Source of the DNA: a candidate division NC10 bacterium SPGG6
Lineage (GTDB): Bacteria > Methylomirabilota > Methylomirabilia > Methylomirabilales > CSP1-5
Direction of reading: 5' to 3'
DNA length: 11,646 nt
Assembly: GCA_001643535.1 (NCBI GenBank)
Contig: LXTG01000006.1
Span: 1-11,646 of the forward strand
The notes under the pieces are model-generated. The model saw nothing but the letters and a program-made list of their open reading frames with translations, did no database searches and had not been told where the DNA came from. The stretch's first letter is position 1; each line of letters starts with the position of its first letter. The position numbers and the translations under genes are program-made. This document shows, in pieces, positions 1-6,226 of this stretch.

Positions 1-375
1 GGCACCAATCTGACCGGGGTTTTTTACTGTTGCCACGAGGCCCTTCCCAAGATGCAGAGCCGGGGGGGTGGCTACATCATCAACATCGGCTCCCTCGCCG
101 GGGCAAATCCCCACCCGACGATGGCTGCATACAACGCTTCTAAGTTCGGCCTCCTCGGTTTTAGCGAGGCCCTGTTCCAGGAGGTCCGCTACGATGGCAT
201 CCGGGTGAGCCACATCATGCCCGGAAGTGTGGAGACGGACTTTTCTACCGGGAGAAAGGGGTGGGCCATTCTCCCCGAGCACATCGCTGATATGGTGATC
301 ACCCTGCTCAAATCCCCGCCTCGAACGATGGCCACCCGAATCGAGATGCGACCGACAAAGCCCCGGCGGGGGTGA
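1..375 (+). CDS. Short-chain dehydrogenase/reductase (SDR), 3' part only
   Basis: The reading frame is open from the first base, so the gene is cut by the window edge and only the last 124 residues are present. They hold the C-terminal half of a classical SDR NAD(P)-dependent oxidoreductase. The catalytic tetrad is visible in fragment numbering: Asn3 (NLTG), Ser31 (INIGSLAG), Tyr44 and Lys48 (YNASK), with the usual 13-residue Ser-Tyr spacing. The region after the active site (IRVSHIMPGSVETDF) matches the family's 'PG.V.T' segment that closes over the cofactor. The Rossmann nucleotide-binding N-terminus (TGxxxGIG) lies outside the window, so NAD versus NADP preference cannot be read. The substrate is unknown; many such proteins are annotated as 3-oxoacyl-ACP reductase-like without proof. 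The end 'RPTKPRRG' is basic. The next gene on this strand starts about 50 bases downstream. Confidence 0.9.
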   Translation, partial: GTNLTGVFYCCHEALPKMQSRGGGYIINIGSLAGANPHPTMAAYNASKFGLLGFSEALFQEVRYDGIRVSHIMPGSVETDFSTGRKGWAILPEHIADMVITLLKSPPRTMATRIEMRPTKPRRG

Positions 376-425
376 GCAGGTCGGACGAAGCGAAGCACAT
401 GTAGAGACGAGGCTTCGGCCACCTC

Positions 426-1067
426 ATGATTTTTCTGGAACAGGTGAGTTCCGACCTGGTGGTCGCCTGCTGGCTTAAAGCAGAGCTTTCCTCTCGCCGG
501 TTTCGTCCCCGGATTGAAAAGGTCCTCAAGCAGCTCCATCTGCCCCTGCGTGCGATTGAGAAGCCGATCCTGACCAGCCGCCGGGAAAGTCTCCGGCGTC
601 ACAAGGCACTATCCCTTTACCGCAAAGACACCTGGGGTATCCTTCCTCTGGAAACTGAGTGGTGGCGGGCCGCGATCACCCCGCAGGAATTTCGAAGGCT
701 CCGGGTCATCAACTATCCGACTTGGACGCTTCTCTCACGCGACACCGGGCGCCTGTCAGCGGCGGCGGCCGTCGTCGCCAGGGCCACCGTCCCCGCCAAG
801 GCAAAGGGCCGCTGGGCCCTAGAGGCCCGTATGGTGATCACCCGTGTGCTCCAAATCCGAGAACGGGTAAAGATAGCAGAGATGCAGACCCAACTCATCT
901 TGATGGGGCGTCCCGGGGGGAAAACCTGGACGATCCTCGAAGGGAATAAAAGGGCGACGGCCCTCTACATCCGGTGTTTTCTCACCCAAAGGGAGCCCTT
1001 TCTTCAAGCGACCCAGGTTCTCGTTGGTCTCACCGCCCAGCCGTGCTCGTGCCTCCGAGGCGCCTGA
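426..1067 (+). CDS. Uncharacterised protein with EGNKRATA box
   Basis: This 213-residue soluble protein has no signal peptide or membrane segment. I cannot name a function. The clearest motif is ILEGNKRATAL at residues 170-180, which resembles the glycine-Asn/Glu-x-Arg-x-x-Ala box of ParB/sulfiredoxin-like nucleotide-binding folds and of small uncharacterised proteins with 'EGNKR/EGHxR' boxes. That resemblance is motif-level only. Other features are an N-terminal helix (LVVACWLKAELSSRRF, 11-26), a Trp/Tyr-rich centre (DTWGILPLETEWWRAAITPQE, split around 68-88; INYPTW 95-100) and a hydrophobic strand just before the C-terminus (VLVGLT). The start is uncertain. ATG at 426 has no clear ribosome site, while GTG at 444 in the same frame follows GGAACAG. 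The stop lies 12 bases from the stop of the convergent HEAT/TPR gene. Coding is supported by the long open frame and protein-like composition. Confidence 0.7.
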   Translation: MIFLEQVSSDLVVACWLKAELSSRRFRPRIEKVLKQLHLPLRAIEKPILTSRRESLRRHKALSLYRKDTWGILPLETEWWRAAITPQEFRRLRVINYPTWTLLSRDTGRLSAAAAVVARATVPAKAKGRWALEARMVITRVLQIRERVKIAEMQTQLILMGRPGGKTWTILEGNKRATALYIRCFLTQREPFLQATQVLVGLTAQPCSCLRGA

Positions 1068-1079
1068 ATTTCCCCCTTC

Positions 1080-1655
1080 CTAATCGGAGCCGTTGCCGCC
1101 AGCAAGGAGCGACCGCTCAACGGCAGCAAGATTCTGGGCCACCCCTGGCATGTTGGGGTTCACCGCTAGGGCCCTCCGGAAAAACTCTTGAGCCTTGTCG
1201 AGCTTCCTCAGGGCTAGGTAACACAGCCCCTCCCCACTCAAGGCCCCAAAGTGGTATGGGTTCCTGGCGACCGTGGCTTCACAGTCGTCGATCGCCTGCG
1301 TATACTCCCCCATCAGGTAATAGGAGGTTGCCCGCTTGTTATATCCCTCGGCAAACTCGGGGACCCTCTCGATCACCCGGGTAAACTTGGCGACCGCCTC
1401 CGCCCACGCCTTCCGGTCTAAGGCCTCGATCCCCTCCTGCAACAGGGCGTCCACCGCTGCCTCGCCGGATCGACACCAGATCTGCCAAAGGGAGTGCTCG
1501 GCGATGGTTCGAACGCCCCAGTCCTCATCCCGTAGGGCCTGAACCAGGGGCTCCTCTGCCCGAGCCCCGCCCATTGTCCCCAGAAGGTCGGCCGCCTGAC
1601 GACGCGCCGTATCTTCCCCCTCCTGTAATTGCCTGATGGCGTCTTCTTCGCGCAT
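1080..1655 (-). CDS. HEAT-repeat/TPR protein
   Basis: This is a 191-residue soluble helical-repeat protein. Residues about 1-63 form one to two HEAT-like repeats (ARRQAADLLGTMGG; EEPLVQALRDEDWGVRTIAEHSLWQIW), of the type that packs paired helices in scaffold proteins. Residues about 68-169 hold three tetratricopeptide repeats with the expected small/large residue pattern: ALDRKAWAEAVAKFTRVIERVP, NKRATSYYLMGEYTQAIDDCEA and EGLCYLALRKLDKAQEFFRRAL. Both repeat types mediate protein-protein contacts; no catalytic domain is present. No signal peptide is visible, so the protein is probably cytoplasmic. The ATG is preceded by a G-rich stretch (GTGGGGGTGT), a plausible ribosome site. It is separated from the upstream HAD gene by about 200 bases of repeat-bearing DNA, so it probably has its own transcript. 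The partner is unknown. Confidence 0.85.
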   Translation of the reverse strand: MREEDAIRQLQEGEDTARRQAADLLGTMGGARAEEPLVQALRDEDWGVRTIAEHSLWQIWCRSGEAAVDALLQEGIEALDRKAWAEAVAKFTRVIERVPEFAEGYNKRATSYYLMGEYTQAIDDCEATVARNPYHFGALSGEGLCYLALRKLDKAQEFFRRALAVNPNMPGVAQNLAAVERSLLAGGNGSD

Positions 1656-1670
1656 TACACCCCCACAAAC

Positions 1671-1857
1671 AGCAGTCAGCTGTCAGCAACTGACATGCTG
1701 GAATGCTTGGAGGCTAGGAGGCCCGGAGGCTTCTGGAACGGAAACGCTTATCCACCACCTTTTGCATCTTAACGTTCGAGTGTTCCAGCTTTCCAGCGTA
1801 CTAGCGTGCTAGCCTTCCAGCTTTCTAGCCGTTGAGAGCCGATTGCCGACATCTGGC
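1671..1857. repeat. Intergenic degenerate repeats (CAGTCAG and CTAGC types)
   Basis: The space between the HEAT/TPR and HAD genes carries two short-word repeat families. At 1671-1687 is AGCAGTCAGCTGTCAGC, which recurs with one mismatch at 4833-4849. At about 1783-1830 is a run of TTCCAGC/CTAGC words (GTACTAGCGTGCTAGCC and neighbours), which resembles 4871-4884 and 5130-5144. It is followed by CCGATTGCCGACATC, similar to 5154-5166 and 5187-5197. I see no gene in this stretch. Confidence 0.6.
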
Positions 1858-2529
1858 CTAGCCTTGGCGAATCTGCAGGGACAGGTGGGCAACGTGTCGG
1901 TACACTTCTTGAGCCCCATGCGCCTTCAACGCAGTCTCCGGAAACACATGGGCGATGCCAATGCAGTAAAAGCCCAGCTCCCGCGCCGCGGTGACATCTT
2001 CGGGGCTACCGGCGAGAACGAAGCTCTGGGCAGCAAAAACCTCAAGCGGCAGTCCGACCGATTCTCGACAGAGCGAGATCTGTCCCCTGCCTCGGGGAGC
2101 CCGCTCGGTCCCAATCACCTGTCTGAAGAGATTCGTGAGCTCCGCCTCTTCCAGTTTGCCCTCCGCAACCTGAGACTCTGTCTCGGAAAGGGCGAACAAT
2201 TGTGCCTCTCGGGAGAGGAGAGTCTCCAAGAGTTCCCGGGCCCCTTCCGAAACCACCGGCCGTGACGCCGCCACAGTCGCCTGAAATGCGGTGGCCGCCT
2301 TGGTCGCCTCCTCAGGTGGACAGCCGTGCTGGGCGAGGAGGCGCACAAACTTTATCTCCAATGGGAGTGCCTCATGGGCCTGGTAGAAGAGGAGAGCTTC
2401 CTTCGCTGAGATATGATACCGGTGCTGCAGGAATCGGCCGAACTCCCGCCGATAGAGGATCCCCTGGTTGAAGATGACTCCCTCCAGATCCACCAGCCCG
2501 AACCGAAAATCGAGAATCCGCGTCCCCAT
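1858..2529 (-). CDS. HAD-superfamily-like protein with degenerate catalytic motifs
   Basis: The fold looks like a haloacid dehalogenase (HAD) phosphatase of the CbbY/Gph type: an N-terminal motif in a hydrophobic strand, a helical cap (about residues 20-90), then the core. The motifs are off consensus. Motif I, normally DxDG, reads VDLEGVIF (Asp14, Glu16 counting from this ATG). Motif II is a serine in LFALSETES. The motif III lysine is not evident, since the usual KP region reads RAPRGRGQISL. Motif IV, normally GDxxxD, reads LAGSPEDVTAARELG and lacks the first Asp. It may be a non-phosphatase or pseudoenzyme member. ATG 2529 directly follows GGGAGG (very tight spacing); an in-frame TTG at 2565 would add 12 residues but has no ribosome site. 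The length of 223 residues is normal for the family. It lies downstream of glnA beyond a terminator-like hairpin. The physiological role is unknown. Confidence 0.75.
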   Translation of the reverse strand: MGTRILDFRFGLVDLEGVIFNQGILYRREFGRFLQHRYHISAKEALLFYQAHEALPLEIKFVRLLAQHGCPPEEATKAATAFQATVAASRPVVSEGARELLETLLSREAQLFALSETESQVAEGKLEEAELTNLFRQVIGTERAPRGRGQISLCRESVGLPLEVFAAQSFVLAGSPEDVTAARELGFYCIGIAHVFPETALKAHGAQEVYRHVAHLSLQIRQG

Positions 2530-2605
2530 CCTCCCTACATTACTGGGAGGTTCAGATGAGGTCAACTGCCATCATGCAGATGCTGGAAATGGGATCAAAA
2601 GGTGA

Positions 2606-2633
2606 AAGGGCCCCGCGGTCTCACGGGGCCCTT
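2606..2633 (-). terminator. Hairpin terminator after glnA
   Basis: A perfect 10-bp stem (AAGGGCCCCG paired with CGGGGCCCTT) encloses an 8-base loop, beginning 20 bases past the glnA stop. On the transcript the stem is followed by TTTCACCTTTT, a broken T-tract. It is probably an intrinsic terminator for the glnB-glnA unit, perhaps leaky because the T run is interrupted. Confidence 0.7.
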
Positions 2634-2652
2634 GGAAGGAGACGGCAACGAG

Positions 2653-4065
2653 CTATAGATCGAAGTACAGGACAAATTCGTAAGGGTGGGGCCGGAGCCG
2701 GACCGGGTCCACCTCCTTCGTCCGCTTGTACCAAAGCCAGGTCTCGATGACGTCTTCGGTGAAGACATCCCCCATCAGAAGGAATTCGTGATCCCGCTCG
2801 AGGGCATCGAGTGCCTCGCCTAAGGAGCCGGGGACCGCCGGGACCTCGGCCAGCTCCTCCGGCGGCAACTCGTAGATATCCTTGTCGAGGGGGGCCCCGG
2901 GATCGATCTTATTCAGGATCCCGTCGAGTCCGGCCATGAGCATCGCGGTCAACGCGAAGTAGCCATTACACGTGTTATCGGGGAAGCGGACTTCGATCCG
3001 TTTCGCTTTGGGACTCGGGCTGTACATCGGGATCCGCACGCCCGCTGACCGGTTCCGGCTGGAGTACGCGAGATTGACGGGGGCCTCGTAGCCCGGCACC
3101 AGCCGCTTATAGGAGTTGGTTGTCGGGGCCACCAACGCGCAAAGGGCTGCCGCATGATGAAGGATCCCTCCAATGTAGTAGAGCGCCAAGTCTGACAGCC
3201 CGGCATAGCCGTGGCCGGCGAAGAGGGGCTGGCCAGCTTTCCAGAGGCTCTGGTGGACGTGCATGCCCGAACCGTTCTCGCCGAAGAGCGGCTTTGGCAT
3301 AAAGGTGACGGTCTTGCCATGCTTTCGCGCCACGTTCCTGATCACGTACTTGTACATCATGAGATTGTCGGCCATCCTGGTAAGGGGGGCAAAGCGCATA
3401 TCGATCTCTGCCTGCCCCCCTGTGGCGACTTCGTGGTGTTGGGCCTCCACCTTGATCCCCAGCTCCTCCAAGATGAGAGCCATCTCGGTCCGGATGTCCA
3501 TGAAGTGGTCGGTCGGGGGAACAGGAAAATATCCTTCCTTGTAACGGGACTTGTACCCGAGGTTGGGGTTTTCCGCCCGCCCCATGTTCCATTGCCCTTC
3601 GATGGAATCCACAAAGAAGTAGCCGCACTGCGTCTGAAAGTCGAACCGAACATCGTCAAAGATGAAGAACTCGGGTTCCGGCCCGAAATAGGCCGTATCG
3701 GCGATGCCGCTCGCCCTGAGGTACGCCTCGCCCTTCTCGGCGACGCTTCGGGGGTCCCGAGTGTACTGCTCCCGGGTGATCGGATCCAGGATGTTGCAGA
3801 TCAGGCTGAGGGTAGGCACCTGGGTAAAGGGATCCATCACGGCCGTCTCTGGATCCGGGAGGACGACCATGTCGCTTGCGTGGATCGCTTGCCAGCCCCG
3901 GATGCTCGACCCATCAAACCCAACCCCCTCCTCAAAGGTGTCATCATCCAGGCTGCTCATGGGGATGGTGAAGTGTTGCCACATCCCCGGAAAATCCATG
4001 AATTTCAGATCCACCATCCTGGCCCCATGGTCTCGGGCAAATTTGACCACCTCTTTCGGTGTCAT
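2653..4065 (-). CDS. glnA: Glutamine synthetase type I
   Basis: GlnA makes glutamine from glutamate, ammonia and ATP in the cytoplasm, as a dodecamer in this family. The sequence follows the bacterial GSI pattern throughout: VDLKFMDFPGMWQHFTIP (N-terminal beta-grasp), FDGSSIRGW, FGPEPEFFIFD (metal ligands), HHEVATGGQAEID, FMPKPLFGENGSGMHVHQS, NSYKRLVPGYEAPV (glutamate/ammonia pocket) and RRIEVRFPD-type 'RIEVRFPDNT'. Tyr398 in KDIYELPPEE matches the adenylylation tyrosine of the E. coli enzyme, so this is a GSI-beta-like, covalently regulated form. Start choice: ATG at 4065 gives 470 residues, the family's usual length, and is preceded by nine Gs that could pair with the anti-SD. An in-frame ATG at 4122 would add 19 residues encoded by intergenic heptad repeats, so I reject it. 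glnB lies 168 bases upstream on the same strand. Confidence 0.98.
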   Translation of the reverse strand: MTPKEVVKFARDHGARMVDLKFMDFPGMWQHFTIPMSSLDDDTFEEGVGFDGSSIRGWQAIHASDMVVLPDPETAVMDPFTQVPTLSLICNILDPITREQYTRDPRSVAEKGEAYLRASGIADTAYFGPEPEFFIFDDVRFDFQTQCGYFFVDSIEGQWNMGRAENPNLGYKSRYKEGYFPVPPTDHFMDIRTEMALILEELGIKVEAQHHEVATGGQAEIDMRFAPLTRMADNLMMYKYVIRNVARKHGKTVTFMPKPLFGENGSGMHVHQSLWKAGQPLFAGHGYAGLSDLALYYIGGILHHAAALCALVAPTTNSYKRLVPGYEAPVNLAYSSRNRSAGVRIPMYSPSPKAKRIEVRFPDNTCNGYFALTAMLMAGLDGILNKIDPGAPLDKDIYELPPEELAEVPAVPGSLGEALDALERDHEFLLMGDVFTEDVIETWLWYKRTKEVDPVRLRPHPYEFVLYFDL

Positions 4066-4095
4066 TCCCCCCCCCATTCTAATGACCGCGTTTTC

Positions 4096-4224
4096 GTTCA
4101 TGGTGAATGGTTCATGGCCCATGGTTCATAGTTCATGGTGGAGGTCGGACTATAAGCCTTTGGACCCTGAACCCTCAACTCTGAACCCTGAACCGTCTGT
4201 GAACTCTGAACCCTGAACTATGAA
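4096..4224. repeat. Two opposed heptad-repeat arrays between glnB and glnA
   Basis: The left array (4096-4137) has six tandem 7-mers of GTTCATG type, some variant. The right array (4165-4224) has seven 7-mers of CCCTGAA type (variants CCCTCAA, CTCTGAA, CTATGAA) plus one 11-base unit at 4193-4203. The left words are approximately the reverse complement of the right words (CATGAAC versus TGAACC), so the arrays face each other across a 27-base unique spacer. A glnB-glnA transcript could fold them into an imperfect hairpin in the glnA leader. Confidence 0.8.
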
Positions 4225-4233
4225 CCATCTAGA

Positions 4234-4572
4234 CTAGATGGCTTCTTCCCCTCGCTCCCCCGTCCGAATCCGCACGGCTTCTTCACAAGAGAGGATGAAG
4301 ATCTTCCCGTCACCGATCCGCCCCGTCTTCGCCGCTGCCTGAATGGTCTCTACCACCTGATCACATTTGCCATCCGCAACGACCACCTCTACTTTTACCT
4401 TGGGAAGAAAATCAATGGTATATTCCGCACCCCGGTAAAGCTCGGTGTGCCCCTTTTGTCGACCAAACCCTTTCACCTCGCTGATCGTGAGCCCCTGGAT
4501 GCCGATCTCCGCCAGGGCATTCTTCACCTCGTCCAGCTTGAACGGCTTGATGATCGCCTCGATCTTCTTCAT
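4234..4572 (-). CDS. glnB: Nitrogen regulatory protein P-II (GlnB/GlnK family)
   Basis: P-II is a small trimeric signal protein that reads 2-oxoglutarate and ATP/ADP and controls glutamine synthetase modification, NtrB or the ammonium transporter. The 112 residues match the family's length and pattern: MKKIEAIIKPFKLDEVKNAL at the N-terminus, GFGRQKGHTELYRGAEY in the T-loop with Tyr51 (uridylylation site in proteobacterial homologues), VVADGKCDQVVETI and TGRIGDGKIFIL in the B- and C-loop region that binds nucleotide. GlnB versus GlnK cannot be settled from sequence alone. With no amtB next door and glnA immediately downstream, GlnB is preferred. The ribosome site GGGGAG sits seven bases before ATG. 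A sigma-54 type promoter lies about 90 bases upstream, so glnB probably heads a nitrogen-regulated glnB-glnA transcript. Confidence 0.96.
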   Translation of the reverse strand: MKKIEAIIKPFKLDEVKNALAEIGIQGLTISEVKGFGRQKGHTELYRGAEYTIDFLPKVKVEVVVADGKCDQVVETIQAAAKTGRIGDGKIFILSCEEAVRIRTGERGEEAI

Positions 4573-4661
4573 CGTCCACTCCCCAATTTTTCGAAATCTA
4601 CCTCCCCCCGACAGACAGACGATCTGACCCCCTTCTCGACCTCAACAACGCCCTGGAGGGG

Positions 4662-4677
4662 AGCAAGCCCTATGCCA
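4662..4677 (-). promoter_or_regulatory. Sigma-54 (-24/-12) promoter of glnB-glnA
   Basis: On the minus strand the sequence is TGGCATAGGGCTTGCT, against the consensus TGGCAC-N5-TTGCW. There is one mismatch, and the invariant GG and GC lie exactly 10 bases apart. The predicted start is near 4651, giving a leader of about 80 bases before the glnB ATG. Sigma-54 control of glnB/glnA is well known in proteobacteria. Confidence 0.8.
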
Positions 4678-4773
4678 ATCCTTTTTTCCATTCCCGGATC
4701 TCCCAACCCACGGAAAGTTCGTGAGAATAGGGGATCTACCGCTTTTCCCTTTCCCATCATCACCTCGTACTCA

Positions 4774-4790
4774 TGCCTACGGATTAGGCA
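4774..4790. promoter_or_regulatory. NtrC-like activator site (proximal)
   Basis: TGCCTACGGATTAGGCA is a perfect inverted repeat with 6-base arms and a 5-base centre. It fits the outer NtrC half-sites (TGC-N11-GCA), although the inner bases differ from the TGCACC consensus. It is centred about 131 bases upstream of the predicted sigma-54 start, a normal distance for an enhancer-binding protein. Confidence 0.55.
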
Positions 4791-4803
4791 GATGTCTATG
4801 TCT

Positions 4804-4820
4804 TGCCCGTTTCGGGAGCA
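4804..4820. promoter_or_regulatory. NtrC-like activator site (distal)
   Basis: TGCCCGTTTCGGGAGCA also has the TGC-N11-GCA spacing, with less symmetric arms (4 of 6). Its centre is 30 bases from that of the neighbouring site, close to three helical turns, as for paired NtrC sites upstream of enteric glnA. Confidence 0.45.
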
Positions 4821-4832
4821 GGACTCCATTAT

Positions 4833-4884
4833 AGCAGTCAGCCGTCAGCGGTCCGCTATCATAGTCATACGCTAGAAGGCTAGC
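4833..4884. repeat. Copy of CAGTCAG/CTAGC intergenic repeat
   Basis: 4833-4849 (AGCAGTCAGCCGTCAGC) matches 1671-1687 at 16 of 17 bases. It is followed at 4871-4884 by GCTAGAAGGCTAGC, the CTAGC-type word seen near 1796-1813 and 5130-5144. It lies upstream of the proposed glnB activator sites in the 625-base gap between galT and glnB. Confidence 0.6.
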
Positions 4885-4885
4885 C

Positions 4886-4937
4886 CTGAGCGACGCCCCG
4901 CAAACGCGGGGCGGAGTCGAAGCCCCTCGACGGGGCT
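4886..4937. repeat. Palindromic REP-like element
   Basis: Two adjacent GC-rich hairpins are present: an 8-bp stem CGCCCCGC/GCGGGGCG (4894-4901 with 4906-4913, loop AAAC) and a 6-bp stem AGCCCC/GGGGCT (4921-4926 with 4932-4937). The flanking words CCTGAGCG and GGAGTCGAAG look like the arms of repetitive extragenic palindromes common in many bacterial genomes. It may help end galT transcription, but no T-tract follows. Confidence 0.5.
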
Positions 4938-5010
4938 CGGGGCCATGTGCTTGTCCAATGGCCGCTCGACAAACTCGGAACCTCGACCCTGGTTCCAACC
5001 GGTGGGGCAG

Positions 5011-5034
5011 ATAATTCACTTCTATGTGAATAAT
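5011..5034. repeat. AT-rich inverted repeat ATTCAC/GTGAAT
   Basis: ATTCAC at 5014-5019 pairs with GTGAAT at 5026-5031 around a 6-base loop. It is the only AT-rich palindrome in the gap and is followed by CCGGGCTAGCCCG, itself a palindrome (5036-5048). It could be a remnant of a dispersed element or an operator. Just beyond, 5074-5083 and 5084-5093 are an exact tandem duplication of TTAAATGGCT. Confidence 0.4.
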
Positions 5035-5126
5035 CCGGGCTAGCCCGCGGGAAAGCTAGAAAGCTCCGACGCATTAAATGGCTTTAAATGGCTGCCAGTG
5101 TCCCTGCCCGTCTGACCGCGTCCCAG

Positions 5127-5216
5127 CCTCCTAGCGTCCTAGCTTGTCACAGCTGATTGCCGACTGCCCTGTGCTAACAGCTGATTTCGGACATCGGTCA
5201 ACAGTCAGTAGTTAGC
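5127..5216. repeat. Intergenic repeat copy reaching into the galT end
   Basis: CTAGC-type words (5130-5144) are followed by ACAGCTGATT twice (5149-5158, 5177-5186) and ACAGTCAGTAGTTAGC (5201-5216). It is the third copy of the composite repeat seen near 1671-1857 and 4833-4884. Its right end covers the last codons and stop of galT. Confidence 0.55.
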
Positions 5217-6208
5217 GCGGCATCCCGAAGGTATTGAGCTGCTTCTTCCGGGGGGGTGGGGTTGATGTAAAACCCGGTCCCCCACTCGAAGCCGGCTATC
5301 TGAATCAGCCTCGGGGTGATCTCGAGGTGCCAGTGGTAGTGGAGACGATCGCCCTCTCGGAAGGGGGAGGTGTGTATCACAAAGTTATAAGGGGGGCTTG
5401 CCAGGACCCGCTCTATCCGCTGGAGGGTCTCTCGGAGGATCCGGGCGAGACTCCCGTACTCCTCCTTCCGGGCATCCTCGAAGGAGGCATTGTGCATTCG
5501 GGGGAGGACCCAAGTCTCAAAGGGGAATCGCGAAGCGAAGGGCGCCAGGGCCACAAAATGATCGTTTGTCGAGACCACGCGCCTCTTGTGGGCGAGTTCC
5601 TGCTGGATCATGTCGCAGAAAACGCAACGCTCCTTGTAGTCGTAATACTGCCTGGCTCCATCCACCTCCTCCTGCACCCGTTTGGGGATAATGGGCGTCG
5701 CGATAAGCTGGGAATGGGGATGCTCGAGCGAAGCCCCCGCGGCCTCCCCGCGGTTCTTGAAGATCAAGACATACTGCAATCGGGGATCCTTCTTGAGCTC
5801 GAGGATGCGTTCCCGATAGGCCCATAGGACATCCTCGACCTGGTGCTGTGGCATGGTGGCCAGGGTCTGATCGTGGTGGGGGGTCTCGATGATTACCTCG
5901 TGGGCCCCGACGCCGGTCATCTTTTCGTACATCCCCTCCCCCTGCCGGCTGAGATCCCCCTCGATCACGAGGGCAGGGAACTTGTTGGCGACGACTCGGA
6001 CGCGCCATCCCGGGGTGTTGGGCAGGCCACCCCCATTCCGATAGGCGATGATCTCTGGCGGGGTCTTCTCTTCGTTCCCCGGGCAAAAGGGACAGAATCC
6101 CGATTGCCGCGGCGGGGGCTCCCAGTTGAAATCGGATGGGCGCTTTCCTCGCTCCGTGGCGATGATTACCCACCGACTGGAAATCAGATCCTTCCTCAGT
6201 TCCGGCAT
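5198..6208 (-). CDS. galT: Galactose-1-phosphate uridylyltransferase (GalT/HIT family)
   Basis: GalT-type enzymes swap UMP between UDP-glucose and galactose-1-phosphate through a uridylyl-histidine intermediate; close relatives act on ADP-glucose. The active site HPHSQ is at residues 163-167, with His165 the expected nucleophile, in GASLEHPHSQLIA. Metal-binding Cys pairs are FCPFC (Cys39, Cys42) and CVFC (Cys195, Cys198), and the C-terminal HYHWHLEITPR (290-300) completes the second HIT-like half. The length of 336 residues is near the usual 340-350. The start ATG has AGGG five bases upstream. It begins 18 bases after the cyclase-like gene, so it should be the last gene of the hyuA operon. 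The final residues ALTTDC come from a dispersed repeat and are probably not functional. ADP-glucose phosphorylase-like activity is an alternative, since no galK, galE or galM is in view. Confidence 0.9.
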   Translation of the reverse strand: MPELRKDLISSRWVIIATERGKRPSDFNWEPPPRQSGFCPFCPGNEEKTPPEIIAYRNGGGLPNTPGWRVRVVANKFPALVIEGDLSRQGEGMYEKMTGVGAHEVIIETPHHDQTLATMPQHQVEDVLWAYRERILELKKDPRLQYVLIFKNRGEAAGASLEHPHSQLIATPIIPKRVQEEVDGARQYYDYKERCVFCDMIQQELAHKRRVVSTNDHFVALAPFASRFPFETWVLPRMHNASFEDARKEEYGSLARILRETLQRIERVLASPPYNFVIHTSPFREGDRLHYHWHLEITPRLIQIAGFEWGTGFYINPTPPEEAAQYLRDAALTTDC

Positions 6209-6226
6209 CGATTCCCTGGTCCTTTT

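Noticed and set aside
936..965. Fic AMP-transferase motif in EGNKRATAL
   Set aside because: Fic needs HPFx(D/E)GNGR; the His-Pro-Phe part is absent and the residues after GN do not match.
4066..4122. Upstream ATG starts for glnA (4122, 4101)
   Set aside because: The added residues come from the heptad repeats, lack a ribosome site and have no counterpart in the family. ATG 4065 gives the standard 470 residues.
3211..4131. Long open frame of 306 codons on the plus strand opposite glnA
   Set aside because: It is the antisense shadow of a highly conserved GC-rich gene. Its translation shows no family motif, and glnA motifs are continuous on the other strand.
4066..4233. Glutamine riboswitch or other known riboswitch before glnA
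   Set aside because: The leader is made mainly of heptad repeats. I see no conserved riboswitch core, only the potential array-to-array hairpin.
4569..4829. Small 86-codon minus-strand frame overlapping the glnB start
   Set aside because: It spans the sigma-54 promoter and inverted repeat, shows no recognisable motif and has no supporting ribosome site. It is better read as regulatory DNA.
5517..6173. 218-codon minus-strand frame inside galT
   Set aside because: It is an alternative frame of galT with Arg/Pro/Gly-rich low-complexity translation. galT itself is intact across the whole stretch.
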